From contig NZ_CACSJJ010000020.1 of NCBI RefSeq assembly GCF_902706295.1, positions 1 to 64,000 on the forward strand: 64,000 nucleotides of DNA, in the 5' to 3' direction. Of the stretch, positions 1 through 10,817 are shown piece after piece. Source of the stretch: Arthrobacter sp. 18067. GTDB taxonomy: Bacteria > Actinomycetota > Actinomycetes > Actinomycetales > Micrococcaceae. Within the stretch, counting starts at the first letter, position 1. The number at the start of each line of letters is the position of its first letter. The notes beneath the pieces were generated by a model. It was not told where the DNA came from and ran no database searches. It saw only the letters and a list, made by a program, of their open reading frames with translations. The position numbers were made by a program, and so were the translations under genes.

Positions 1-42
1 ACCAATTGAAAAACAATCGGTATCAACAAACTTGGCACACTA

Positions 43-59
43 TTGAGTTCTCAAACAAC
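43..59 (-). promoter_or_regulatory. rRNA operon leader with boxA-like antitermination element
   Basis: On the minus strand this stretch reads GTTGTTTGAGAACTCAA, followed by AATAGTGTGCCAAG, which I recognise as the conserved leader found before 16S rRNA in mycobacteria and Micrococcales, where it contains the boxA antitermination signal. The rRNA genes would lie beyond position 1, so only promoters and the first part of the leader are in the window. Confidence 0.7.
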
Positions 60-120
60 AGACACTACCGGCACCACCCACACCCCACAGGGTCCAGGAT
101 CGCTCCGGAGCAACTTTTCA

Positions 121-149
121 AACTTACCCGAACCAGCCGCACAAAGCAA
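121..149 (-). promoter_or_regulatory. candidate proximal rrn promoter
   Basis: On the minus strand a -35 TTGCTT (149-144) and a -10 TAAGTT (126-121) are separated by 17 bases. Transcription would begin near 114 and run into the boxA-like leader. The downstream bases TTGAAAAGTTGCTCCGGAGC resemble the start of rrn leaders in Arthrobacter as I remember them. Inference from spacing and context. Confidence 0.5.
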
Positions 150-262
150 ACCAGATCCCGGGCCTCCCACACCAACCAGCAGCGCACAAAAGCACCACCG
201 AAACCGGCAATTTGAAGGGAGTCCGTCACCATCAATCCGCATCAGCGGCGGCGACTCGAATA

Positions 263-291
263 ACTTTACACGCGCCCCACCCCCACACCAA
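263..291 (-). promoter_or_regulatory. candidate distal rrn promoter
   Basis: On the minus strand a -35 TTGGTG (291-286) and a -10 TAAAGT (268-263) have exact 17-base spacing. It lies about 140 bp upstream of the proximal candidate, consistent with the tandem promoters usual for rRNA operons. No gene lies between it and the leader. Confidence 0.4.
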
Positions 292-455
292 ATCCACCCC
301 AACACCACCCAAAAACCCCGCAAACACACGGAAAACACGCCCACGGGCCCCCGAAACCAGCCGAGAAGAGCGCAAACAGGATTTAGTGAAGCCCATCACA
401 CAAGCCCATCCACCCTGGTTGAGTGGTCCGCCAAAGACATCAACGCTCCCCCACA

Positions 456-534
456 GTGAGAGAGCGATGCCCGAAAACGACGATTGGGTGAGAGAGCATC
501 GGTCAAAAGTGGCGATTAGGTGAGCGAGCATCGG
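456..534 (+). repeat. 32-bp tandem repeat, locus A (2.5 units)
   Basis: Units begin with GTGAG at 456, 488 and 520, an exact 32-base period; the third is cut off after about 15 bases. Each full unit has GTGAGAGAGC, then ATGCC or ATCGG, an A-run, and CGATT near its end. The same period and wording recur at 6667-6745. The array sits between the tyrS terminator and the rrn promoters. No coding potential seen. The rest of the 1-657 gap holds only the rrn promoters, leader and terminator listed here. Confidence 0.75.
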
Positions 535-606
535 CCTGCGCCCCAAGCGCACGGCCCACACACAAAAGACCACCTGCTCGGCCCGGGCACAAACATTGTT
601 AAGCGC

Positions 607-640
607 AAAAAGGGCCGGCAACCTTACCGGTTGCCGGCCC
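607..640 (-). terminator. rho-independent terminator of tyrS
   Basis: A perfect 12-bp stem (GGGCCGGCAACC with GGTTGCCGGCCC) closes a 5-base loop. On the minus strand it is followed by TTTTT, 18 bases after the tyrS stop codon. It separates tyrS from the rrn promoters downstream. Confidence 0.9.
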
Positions 641-657
641 TGACTACTACAGGATTC

Positions 658-1968
658 CTAGGCCGAAACCTCAATGGTGGCCAGATTCTTCTTGCCGCGG
701 CGGAGCAGCAGGTAGCGGCCGTGCAGCAGCTCGGCCTGGGCAATGACGGCGTCGGGATCGGAAACCTTGGTGTTGTTCACGTAGGCGCCGCCCTCCCCTA
801 CCGTCCTGCGGGCAGCGGACTTGCTGTCGGACAGACCTGAGGCAACCAGGAGGTCGATGATCCCGAGACCGTCGGCGCCGACCTTTGCCGAGGGAAGCTC
901 CGCAGTGGCGGCTTCGAGGGTGCGTTCGTCAAGAACGGTGAGATCGCCGTTTCCGAAGAGCGCGGCTGAAGCGGCAATGACCTTCTCGGTAGCGTCGACG
1001 CCGTGGACCAGGGAGGTTGCTTCGAACGCGAGCTTCTTCTGGCCTTCGCGGGCAAAGGGACGTTCCGCAACAGCTTCTCCAAGCGCTTCAATTTCTGCGC
1101 GCGAGAGGAACGTGAAGACCTTGAGTCGGTCCACCACATCCGCGTCAGCCGTGTTCAGCCAGAACTGGTAGAACGTGTACGGGCTGCACATGTCCGGGTC
1201 CAGCCAGATGGCGTTGCCCTCGCTCTTGCCGAACTTGGTGCCGTCGGAGTTGGTGATGAGCGGCGTACCCATGGCGTGGACACTCTTGCCCTCCACTTTG
1301 CGGATGAGTTCAGTACCGCTGGTGAGGTTTCCCCACTGGTCCGAGCCGCCGGTCTGCAGGGCGCAGCCATAGTCACGAAAGAGCTGGAGGTAGTCCATGC
1401 CCTGCAGGATCTGGTAGCTGAACTCGGTGTAACTGATGCCTTCGTCCGAGCTCAGGCGAGAGGCTACGGCATCTTTGCGGAGCATCGTGCCCACGCGGAA
1501 GTGCTTACCGATTTCACGCAGGAAGTCGATAGCGCTCAGTGGCGCCGTCCAGTCAAGGTTGTTGACCATGCGGGCGGAATTTTCGCCTTCGAAACTAAGG
1601 AAGCGACGCACCTGGCCCTGAAGGTAGCCGACCCACTCCGCAACAGTGTCCTTGGTGTTCAAGGTGCGTTCCGCCGTCGGACGCGGGTCGCCGATGAGGC
1701 CGGTGGATCCACCCACCAGACCCAGGGGCTTGTGACCGGCCAACTGCAGGCGGCGCATCACCAGCAACTGCACAAGGTTGCCCAAGTGCAGCGAGGGCGC
1801 GGTGGGATCGAAGCCACAGTAATACGTGATCGGGTCCCCGGCGAGCAGCTTTTCCAGTTCCGTTTCATCAGTGGAAACGTGGACAAGGCCGCGCCATTTG
1901 AGCTCCTGCCAGACGTTGGCAAAGGCGGGATCGTTGTGCTGGGACTCGAGGTTGTTTACGTGTGACAC
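658..1968 (-). CDS. tyrS: tyrosyl-tRNA synthetase
   Basis: Charges tRNA-Tyr with tyrosine in the cytoplasm. The 436-aa protein has the class I signature HLGN (HIGH-type) in SLHLGNLVQLL, the KMSKS equivalent KFGKS, and a C-terminal S4-like RNA-binding domain ending in RRGKKNLATIEVSA. I chose the GTG at 1968 (protein start MSHVNNLESQ), because longer versions add 25 residues overlapping the upstream helicase gene that do not belong to the family. No clear Shine-Dalgarno sequence precedes this GTG, so the exact start is uncertain. The gene follows the helD-like gene after 37 bp and ends at a strong terminator before an rRNA operon. Confidence 0.96.
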   Translation of the reverse strand: MSHVNNLESQHNDPAFANVWQELKWRGLVHVSTDETELEKLLAGDPITYYCGFDPTAPSLHLGNLVQLLVMRRLQLAGHKPLGLVGGSTGLIGDPRPTAERTLNTKDTVAEWVGYLQGQVRRFLSFEGENSARMVNNLDWTAPLSAIDFLREIGKHFRVGTMLRKDAVASRLSSDEGISYTEFSYQILQGMDYLQLFRDYGCALQTGGSDQWGNLTSGTELIRKVEGKSVHAMGTPLITNSDGTKFGKSEGNAIWLDPDMCSPYTFYQFWLNTADADVVDRLKVFTFLSRAEIEALGEAVAERPFAREGQKKLAFEATSLVHGVDATEKVIAASAALFGNGDLTVLDERTLEAATAELPSAKVGADGLGIIDLLVASGLSDSKSAARRTVGEGGAYVNNTKVSDPDAVIAQAELLHGRYLLLRRGKKNLATIEVSA

Positions 1969-2005
1969 GAGATCTAAGTTAGCAGGATTGCCGGACCCGT
2001 TTTTC

Positions 2006-4234
2006 CTAGCGCTCGATGCCGGCAGGTACCGGCGCGGCAGCAATGAGGCGCAAACGCTGCGTGGCCCGGGTCATGGCAACGTAGAGATCGCCCACCTTGC
2101 CGTGCTCGTGGTTCAACATGGCAGCAGGTTCCAGGACCACAACACCGTCGAATTCCAAACCCTTGGCTTCCTTGGGGCTGATCACCACGATGTCTTGTTG
2201 ATAACTGCCTGCACCGCTGCCGATGCGGCGTCCGTAGACCTCGCGCAACGCCGCGGTGGCCCGCGGCAGCAACGGTCCGTCGGCGATGACAGCCAGCAGG
2301 CCGCCGTCGATCGCTTCGACTTCCTCCGGCAGGACCTCAACCAAACGCGAAACAATTCCGTCTGCCTCGACGTGGTCCACGATGGGCGACCACTTGCCTT
2401 CGCGTACGGCCTTGGGGGCCGAGACAACCAGACCTGCACGGTTGGCCATGCGGACAGCAGCTTCTGCGATCTGGGACGGCGTGCGGTAGTTGACGGTTAG
2501 TTCTTCGAGCGTCCAGCGATCACCGAACGACGGCGCCAAGGCGCTTTGCCACGAATTGGCACCGGCCGCGGCGCTCGTCTGCGCGATGTCACCCACGATG
2601 GTGAAGGACTTAAGCGGGCAACGCCGCACCAGGAGCCGCCACTGCATGGGTGAAAGTTCCTGGGCCTCGTCAACCACGATGTGGCCGAAGGCCCACGAAC
2701 GGTCGCTGGTGGCACGCTCTGCCGCCGTCAGGCGTCCCTCACGTTCCTGATTCTGGTCAGCGAGCTCCTCAGCCGACACAAGAACGTCGACGCCCATGGC
2801 TTCCATGTTGGCCAGAGTCTGCTTGGCGTTTGCGATGTCGCGGGCGCGATCAGCTTCCTGCTGGGCCAGCCCCCGGCCGGCGGCCGGATCCAGTTCGCCC
2901 AGGAGTTCTGCTGCCTCATCCAGCAGCGGGACGTCTGCTTCCGTCCATGGCGCGTCCACGGGCCGTTGCAGCAGCGAACGCTGTTCGGGGGTGAGGTGCG
3001 GGGTGCAGGCTTCAAGGATGGCCGGCTTGCTGAAGAGCTCGGAGATGAGCTTCTCCGGCGTCATTGGCATCCAGCAAAGATTCAGCATGATGCGCACGTC
3101 CCGTGCAGACCTGACGTCTTCGGCCAAGTAGGCGCGATCGGCGTTGTTGCCGATGTTCGATTCCTCCACAAGATCCGTCAACTGTTCCGTGAGTTCGCGC
3201 AACAGGATCTTGACGAACGTCAGGCGGGCTTCGTTGTGCGGCTTGCCGGTAGCGCGGGCCTTTTCGCGGGCACGGCGAACCTGACGAACGGTCAGTGTCA
3301 GCTTGCGGGAATCAACTTCGAGGATGCGGTCCTCGGCCGGTGTCCGCTGGCGGTTCGCGACGGCGTTGGCCACCACCTTGGCCATATCCAGCTTGCCCTT
3401 GAGCGCGGCGACGTCGGCGTCATCCTCGGGGACGGCATGGATCCCGGGCATGAGGCGCCCCAGGCTTGCCATGACCACGCCTGTTTCGCCGAGCGAGGGC
3501 AGGACACGTTCGATGTAGTGCATGAAGGACGACGACGGTCCAACGAGGAGAACGCCGGCACTCTTGAGTCGATCGCGGTGGGTGTACAGCAAGTAGGCCG
3601 CACGGTGCAGGGCCACGGCTGTCTTGCCGGTTCCGGGACCGCCCTGGACTACGAGCGCACCCGAGATGGAGGAACGGATGATCCGGTCCTGCTCGGATTG
3701 GATGGTTCCAACGATGTCGGACATGCGACCGGTGCGCTTGGAGTTCAGCGCGGCCAGCAGTGCACCTTCGCCCTGAAGGGAATCGTTGTCGGCGAGCATC
3801 CCGGCGTCCAGGACGTCGTCCTCAATGGCTTTGACGTCGCGCCCCTGCAGGATCAGGTGACGACGGCGGCGCACCCCTTGGCGGTCGAACGCGGTGGCCT
3901 GGTAGAAGTGGCCGGCTTCGGGCGCACGCCAGTCAACCATCAGCCGCTGGAGATCGGCCGTGGACAGGCCGATGCGGCCGATGTACTGGGCTTCCCCGGA
4001 ATCAAGGTCCAGGCGGCCAAAGACCAAGCGATCGTCGACGGCGTCGAGCTGGGCCAGGCGGTCTTCGTACAGTGCCGCGAACGCGTCACGTTCTGAGACG
4101 TTCTGCATGGTTCCCACCGCGCCGGCCTTGCGCACCTGCGCCAGCTGGGCGCGCTTTTCTGCGCGCAGCTCATCGAGCCGGGCGTACAGCCCAGCTACAT
4201 ATTCCTGCTCGTGGACCAAATCAGCATCGTGCAT
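2006..4234 (-). CDS. helD: HelD-type RNA polymerase-associated UvrD/Rep-like ATPase
   Basis: A 742-aa superfamily 1 helicase-like ATPase of the HelD family, which removes stalled RNA polymerase from DNA. The N-terminal 90 residues are helical and charged, as in the arm that enters the polymerase secondary channel. Walker A GGPGTGKT is at about 198-205, Walker B VVDEAQE at about 520-526, and a UvrD-type motif VNYRTPSQIAEAA follows. The size and insert-rich middle fit actinobacterial (class II) HelD, a group that includes HelR, which protects polymerase from rifampicin; I cannot tell which role applies here. The ATG at 4234 follows a G-rich stretch. It shares a transcription direction with tyrS. 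Confidence 0.88.
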   Translation of the reverse strand: MHDADLVHEQEYVAGLYARLDELRAEKRAQLAQVRKAGAVGTMQNVSERDAFAALYEDRLAQLDAVDDRLVFGRLDLDSGEAQYIGRIGLSTADLQRLMVDWRAPEAGHFYQATAFDRQGVRRRRHLILQGRDVKAIEDDVLDAGMLADNDSLQGEGALLAALNSKRTGRMSDIVGTIQSEQDRIIRSSISGALVVQGGPGTGKTAVALHRAAYLLYTHRDRLKSAGVLLVGPSSSFMHYIERVLPSLGETGVVMASLGRLMPGIHAVPEDDADVAALKGKLDMAKVVANAVANRQRTPAEDRILEVDSRKLTLTVRQVRRAREKARATGKPHNEARLTFVKILLRELTEQLTDLVEESNIGNNADRAYLAEDVRSARDVRIMLNLCWMPMTPEKLISELFSKPAILEACTPHLTPEQRSLLQRPVDAPWTEADVPLLDEAAELLGELDPAAGRGLAQQEADRARDIANAKQTLANMEAMGVDVLVSAEELADQNQEREGRLTAAERATSDRSWAFGHIVVDEAQELSPMQWRLLVRRCPLKSFTIVGDIAQTSAAAGANSWQSALAPSFGDRWTLEELTVNYRTPSQIAEAAVRMANRAGLVVSAPKAVREGKWSPIVDHVEADGIVSRLVEVLPEEVEAIDGGLLAVIADGPLLPRATAALREVYGRRIGSGAGSYQQDIVVISPKEAKGLEFDGVVVLEPAAMLNHEHGKVGDLYVAMTRATQRLRLIAAAPVPAGIER

Positions 4235-4366
4235 CGAACCGTAACCCCTATCGCAAAAGACAGACCGTCCATTCTACAGCGATTTTGGTAAACGTGCGGG
4301 GTACAAGTCATCAGGCGGACTGCGTCACATGAAGTTCGCTGCCGGCGACATTGCTTTCGCGGCAAA

Positions 4367-5035
4367 TCACCCGGTGGCCGTGCGGTTTCGTGGCCGAGCC
4401 GCCTTGTACCGGGACACCGTTGGATCGTCTTCAATCCAAAATCTCCACGGATATTCAGTGCTGCCGCCCGGCCCGGCCACCCCAACCCGTGGTCCGCTGG
4501 CCACGGCCGCCGCCGGCGTCCTGGGTAACCACAGGCCGAAGGGTGAGGCGAGGGCGTCACGGCCGGTGTCCGCCGTCGTAAGTCCCAGTGCGGAGGCGAG
4601 CCGGGCAGGGCCGCTGGCAAGGTCTTTGTGCGCTTTGGAGGCCGGCCTGCGAACCGCGGCGAGCTGGTCGCCCTCCACAATTTCTCCAGCCCTCAAGAGC
4701 AGCGCAGACGGGAATCCCTCTGGTCCGCAGACGATGTTGGCACAGTAGTGCATCCCGTACGTGAAATAGACGTAGAGGTAACCGGCCGGGCCGAACATGG
4801 GGGCGTTTCGAGCGGTGGGACCCCCGAACGTATGGGATCCGGGGTCCGGATGCTCCGAATCACGCGGACCCATGTAGGCCTCGACTTCGGTGAGTCTGAC
4901 CGAGACCGGACCGGCATCGGAGTGGTGTGTCAGGACGGATCCCAGGATCAGCGGAGCGATGACGCGCGCGTCTCCGGTGAGGAAACTGCGCACTTCTTTC
5001 GGGTCGCTGACGCCGTTCTCCGTGGACGATCTCAT
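4367..5035 (-). CDS. mpg: DNA-3-methyladenine glycosylase (AAG/Mpg family)
   Basis: A base-excision repair glycosylase that removes alkylated purines. The 222-aa sequence shows family landmarks: VRLTEVEAYMGPRDSEHPDPGSH early on (quoted here for the catalytic Glu in TEVEAY), then the beta-hairpin region TYGMHYCANIV that intercalates into DNA, and LASGPARLASALG near the C-terminus. It is divergently placed 82 bp from the Ada-AlkA fusion, so two alkylation repair systems share one intergenic region. The ATG at 5035 has only a weak ribosome binding site. It ends with an RNRTATG tail and no terminator is obvious in the 132 bp before helD. Confidence 0.93.
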   Translation of the reverse strand: MRSSTENGVSDPKEVRSFLTGDARVIAPLILGSVLTHHSDAGPVSVRLTEVEAYMGPRDSEHPDPGSHTFGGPTARNAPMFGPAGYLYVYFTYGMHYCANIVCGPEGFPSALLLRAGEIVEGDQLAAVRRPASKAHKDLASGPARLASALGLTTADTGRDALASPFGLWLPRTPAAAVASGPRVGVAGPGGSTEYPWRFWIEDDPTVSRYKAARPRNRTATG

Positions 5036-5117
5036 GCCCAGACCCTAGCAAGATTCCCCCAACGGCCATGTCCGATTCCCGCTAGCAACGGCCTGGGGCA
5101 ACTGGCAGGATGAAGCC

Positions 5118-6608
5118 ATGGACTTCTGGCAGCGCTACAGGGCGATCGACGCCCGCGACACCCGATTCGATGGCCAGTTCTTTACGGCCGTGAGCTCCAC
5201 AGGAATCTACTGCAGGCCGTCATGCCCTGCCCGGACGCCCAAAGCAGAGAACGTTACCTTTTACGAAACCTCCGCCGCTGCCCATGAGGCCGGGTATCGG
5301 GCCTGCAAGCGGTGCCTCCCCGAAGCTGTCCCCGGAACGCCCGCCTGGAACATCCGCTCGGACATTGCCGGCAGGGCAATGCGGCTGATCAACGACGGCG
5401 TCATCACCCGTGAAGGCGTCGACGGCCTGGCACACCGCCTGGGCTACTCCGCACGGCAGCTCAACCGTATCCTCAGCACCGAACTGGGTGCCGGTCCCCT
5501 CTCGCTGGCCCGTGCAAGCAGGGCGCAGACAGCCAGAACCCTCCTTGTCTCCACCGGCATGCTCTTGGCGGACGTCGCCTTCGCGTCAGGGTTCAACAGC
5601 GTGCGGCAGTTCAATGACACCATCGGCGAGGTGTTCGCGATGACCCCGACGGCGTTGCGCGCCACGGGCGCGAAGTCCGGCTACCGCCGGGGCGCTGTGG
5701 CTGCGTCCGACGTCGCCCCTGGCGCCCTGACACTCAGCCTGCCCTACAGGGAACCGTTCGATCCCGGCATTTTCGACTTCCTGGCAGTACGTGCGATCCC
5801 GGGAATCGAACTGGCAGAAACGGGGGCCGACGGTACCCGGACATACGCACGGACCTTGCGGCTCGCTGGAGGCAGTGCTTCCTTCTCGGTCAAGTACAGC
5901 CCCTCAACAGTGGGTAAACCATTGCAGCTTACGGCCACTGCTGTGGACCTGCACGACCTCCCCGCGCTGTTGAGCCGGGTCCGCCGACTCTTCGACCTCG
6001 ACGCCGATCCACAGGCAATTGACGACGCAGTGGCCGCTGACCCCCGACTGGCAAACTGCGTGCAGACCATCCCCGGCATTCGCGTCCCGGGAGCCGTGGA
6101 ACCCCAGGAACTGCTCATCCGGGCCATGATCGGACAGCAGATCACTGTGGCGGCGGCTCGGACGGCACTCACTCAGTTGTCCGCTGCGGGCTCCCCCACC
6201 GGGGCTGGCGCCCCGGGCCTGGAGGGCTTGTTTCCGACGGCGGTTGAACTCGCCGAACACGGCCGGGCACTGCTCCGGGGACCACAACGCCGCATCGACT
6301 CCATAGTGGCCGCGGCCGAAGCGATGGCCACAGGAGCACTGGACTTCGGTTACGGCGACGACCTTGCCAGCCTTGAACGCAAGCTGCTCCCGCTACCCGG
6401 CGTTGGGCCGTGGACAGTGGGCTATGTGGCAATGCGGGTCCTCGGCTCTCCGGATGTTTTCCTTGCCAACGATGCCGCGGTGCGCAACGGCTTGAAGGTC
6501 CTGCCCGCCGGGGATGGTCTCAGCGCGGACTTCCAGGAGGTCAGCCCATGGCGCTCGTACGCCACCATGCACTTGTGGCGGGCAGCGGCAAAGCCCAAAA
6601 ACTCGTAG
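5118..6608 (+). CDS. AdaA-AlkA fusion: methyl-phosphotriester sensor/regulator plus DNA glycosylase
   Basis: A 496-aa alkylation response protein. Residues 1-75 are the Ada zinc domain with four cysteines C32, C36, C63 and C66 (YCRPSC, ACKRC), which repairs methyl-phosphotriesters and switches on transcription. Residues about 80-185 are an AraC-type DNA-binding domain. Residues about 200-300 match the AlkA N-terminal domain, and the C-terminus is an AlkA helix-hairpin-helix glycosylase with [11 protein letters not shown] and the catalytic Asp in [10 protein letters not shown]. The O6-methylguanine transferase domain of E. coli Ada is absent, as in the mycobacterial AdaA-AlkA fusion. A good site AGGA precedes the ATG. 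It probably autoregulates and may control mpg. Confidence 0.93.
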   Translation: MDFWQRYRAIDARDTRFDGQFFTAVSSTGIYCRPSCPARTPKAENVTFYETSAAAHEAGYRACKRCLPEAVPGTPAWNIRSDIAGRAMRLINDGVITREGVDGLAHRLGYSARQLNRILSTELGAGPLSLARASRAQTARTLLVSTGMLLADVAFASGFNSVRQFNDTIGEVFAMTPTALRATGAKSGYRRGAVAASDVAPGALTLSLPYREPFDPGIFDFLAVRAIPGIELAETGADGTRTYARTLRLAGGSASFSVKYSPSTVGKPLQLTATAVDLHDLPALLSRVRRLFDLDADPQAIDDAVAADPRLANCVQTIPGIRVPGAVEPQELLIRAMIGQQITVAAARTALTQLSAAGSPTGAGAPGLEGLFPTAVELAEHGRALLRGPQRRIDSIVAAAEAMATGALDFGYGDDLASLERKLLPLPGVGPWTVGYVAMRVLGSPDVFLANDAAVRNGLKVLPAGDGLSADFQEVSPWRSYATMHLWRAAAKPKNS

Positions 6609-6620
6609 CGGACCAACCTT

Positions 6621-6673
6621 CTCTCACCTAGTCGGCGCCCGCTCCCACGTCTGGTGCCGACGGGGAGTGAGAG
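6621..6673 (+). terminator. hairpin downstream of the Ada-AlkA gene
   Basis: GTCGGCGCC (6631-6639) pairs with GGTGCCGAC (6653-6661), and CTCTCAC (6621-6627) pairs with GTGAGAG (6667-6673). The outer arm on the right is the first bases of the 32-bp repeat array, so the repeat appears to be part of the hairpin. There is no T-run, so termination is an inference. Confidence 0.45.
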
Positions 6674-6745
6674 AGGGACGCCCCAAACAGGCAAATCCGT
6701 GAGAGAGGGACGCCCCAAACAGGCGATTCCGTGAGAGAGCGTCCG
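6667..6745 (+). repeat. 32-bp tandem repeat, locus B (2.5 units)
   Basis: Units start with GTGAGAGAG at 6667, 6699 and 6731. The first two are nearly identical over 32 bases (differing only in CAAAT versus CGATT), the third is truncated. The period, orientation and phrase match the array at 456-534. It fills the gap between two convergent genes. Confidence 0.85.
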
Positions 6746-6750
6746 GGTTC

Positions 6751-7488
6751 TTAGTGCGCGGCGGGCAGGGCGGCTGGCCACGGGAGCAGATCCGGAAGCT
6801 CGACTCCGTCGGCAGCTGCCGTAGCCCTGAGGCTTCCAAGGCTGGGCTCGCGGCCTGCAAGCCACGCGGCGATGTCAGTCAGCATGCCAGTGATGGCGAC
6901 GGATGTGCCGCCGCTGCCGATGCTCCGCTGGGGCAGGCCGGTGGGTTGGAGGACGAATTTGTGCGACTCGGGAACACGTGCCGCGAGGAACCCAATGAGG
7001 TGCTCACAGAACGGCCGGCTCCACGTCTCCGGTCCGAACCCCAGGCGCAGGTCCGAGGCGTGAATCGTGAGTTCGCGCCACAACGCGAGGCCGCCGTCGA
7101 ACGCTGTTCCGTCCCTGTAGGCGATGCGCGCTTGCCAGTCGTCAGGCCCCAAAGCGTCAAAGGCGGAAATGGCGGACCCCAGCGCAGCGGTGACGGACGC
7201 TGTGTGCTGCGCGAGGCTGTGCCCAGCGGCAAGTTCGATTGCTTTCGTACGCCCGTCCATGCCGCCGTCGTACAGTTCCACGGTCTCCCCGCGGCGCGCA
7301 TACTCAAGTTGCCGGGCCATCGCGTTGGAAATTCCGGCAAGGTGGGCAAGGACGTGGCCCCGGGTCCAGGCTGGAAGCTCCGACGGTTCAGCGACGGATG
7401 AGTCGTCCAGTTTGGCGAGCAGGCGGGTGACGGTACCGGCGGCTTTGTGAAGCTCGGCGGGCAGCGCGTCAGGGGTGATCTGAGTCAT
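6751..7488 (-). CDS. maleylpyruvate isomerase-family mycothiol-dependent enzyme
   Basis: A 245-aa DinB-like protein of the MDMPI family, whose characterised members use mycothiol, the actinobacterial thiol, in isomerisation or transfer reactions. The N-terminal half carries the helical bundle with the metal-binding histidine in GHVLAHLAGISNAMA, and further ligands in WRELTIHASDLRLG (Glu and His). The C-terminal part is the smaller SCP2-like region seen in this family. The substrate cannot be inferred. It is separated from argH upstream by a strong hairpin and is probably monocistronic. Confidence 0.85.
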   Translation of the reverse strand: MTQITPDALPAELHKAAGTVTRLLAKLDDSSVAEPSELPAWTRGHVLAHLAGISNAMARQLEYARRGETVELYDGGMDGRTKAIELAAGHSLAQHTASVTAALGSAISAFDALGPDDWQARIAYRDGTAFDGGLALWRELTIHASDLRLGFGPETWSRPFCEHLIGFLAARVPESHKFVLQPTGLPQRSIGSGGTSVAITGMLTDIAAWLAGREPSLGSLRATAAADGVELPDLLPWPAALPAAH

Positions 7489-7507
7489 AGCGCCATGTTA
7501 ACGTACA

Positions 7508-7565
7508 GCGGGACGGCACCTCGCAATGCCCTGCCCGAAGGCATAGCTGCGACGTGCCGTCCCGC
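7508..7565 (-). terminator. hairpin ending the arginine operon
   Basis: GCGGGACGGCAC (7508-7519) pairs perfectly with GTGCCGTCCCGC (7554-7565), with further inner pairing TCGCA/TGCGA and ATGCC/GGCAT. It begins nine bases after the argH stop on the minus strand. It lacks a clear T-run, so it may be a transcript-stabilising stem. Confidence 0.6.
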
Positions 7566-7573
7566 CTGGCGTC

Positions 7574-10194
<2,621 letters not shown>

Positions 10195-10227
10195 GAGAGT
10201 GCTCCTTTGTTGTTGCTTGGTTCATTC

Positions 10228-10273
10228 GAATCAATGCTGGTGTGAATCAATGCTGGTGTGAATCAATGCTGGA
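10228..10273 (-). repeat. three 16-bp direct repeats between argR and argG
   Basis: GAATCAATGCTGGTGT occurs at 10228 and 10244, and a 14-base partial copy GAATCAATGCTGGA starts at 10260. The exact 16-base period suggests slippage or a multi-site protein target. Each copy places an ATTCA half-site (minus strand) on the same face roughly every 1.5 turns. ArgR sites contain TGAAT/ATTCA half-sites, but these copies are not palindromic. Confidence 0.85.
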
Positions 10274-10277
10274 AAAT

Positions 10278-10817
10278 CTATTGGTTGGCCGGCCCGGCTT
10301 CTTCGGCCATGCGCAGAAAACGGGCCGCCAGTTCCGCCCCGCCATCGGGATCCCGGGCGACCAACAGCAAAGTGTCGTCGCCTGCGATCGTACCTAATAC
10401 AGAGGGCATCACCGAGTGGTCCACGGCCAGCGCCAGGAAGTTGGCGGCTCCGGGCGGGGTGCGGAGGACCACGATGTTGCCCGACGCCTCCGCGGTGACC
10501 AGAAGTTCGCCGCAAAGCCGGGTCAAGCGTGCGTCCAGGATTTCCTGCGTGACCCCGCTCTTGGCGTTGCGGTCGCCGCCCTCCCCCGGAACGGCATAAA
10601 CCAACGCGCCTTCCTTGCCACGGACCCGGACTGCGCCGAGTTCCACAAGGTCGCGGGACAGGGTGGCTTGGGTGACCTGAACGCCGTCGTCCGCCAGCAG
10701 GGCCGCAAGCTCTGCTTGGGAACGCACGGACTCACCCGTCAGGATCGCGGTGATGCGCGCCTGCCGGGCAGTCTTGGTGGCCGGGCTGGCGCCCGGCACG
10801 GACGGATTGGCGGACAC
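10278..10817 (-). CDS. argR: arginine repressor
   Basis: Arginine-sensing hexameric repressor of the arginine genes. The 179-aa protein has an N-terminal winged helix ([20 protein letters not shown], then [17 protein letters not shown]) and a C-terminal arginine-binding/oligomerisation domain including [15 protein letters not shown], where the GDDT motif contacts arginine. The start codon GTG at 10817 shares its G with the argF stop (TAGTG), so translation is probably coupled. Likely targets are the two AT-rich boxes upstream of argC. Confidence 0.96.
   Translation of the reverse strand: MSANPSVPGASPATKTARQARITAILTGESVRSQAELAALLADDGVQVTQATLSRDLVELGAVRVRGKEGALVYAVPGEGGDRNAKSGVTQEILDARLTRLCGELLVTAEASGNIVVLRTPPGAANFLALAVDHSVMPSVLGTIAGDDTLLLVARDPDGGAELAARFLRMAEEAGPANQ

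Noticed and set aside
43-459. Short open frames in the first 600 bases
   Set aside because: They are Pro/Arg/His-rich readings of the rrn promoter and leader region, without start signals.
456-534. CRISPR array
   Set aside because: The units are contiguous with no unique spacers, only 2.5 copies, and no cas genes are nearby.
1003-1965. Long open frame (320 codons) opposite tyrS
   Set aside because: Antisense to a well supported gene; high-GC third positions keep such frames open. Similar frames lie opposite helD, pheT, argG and others.
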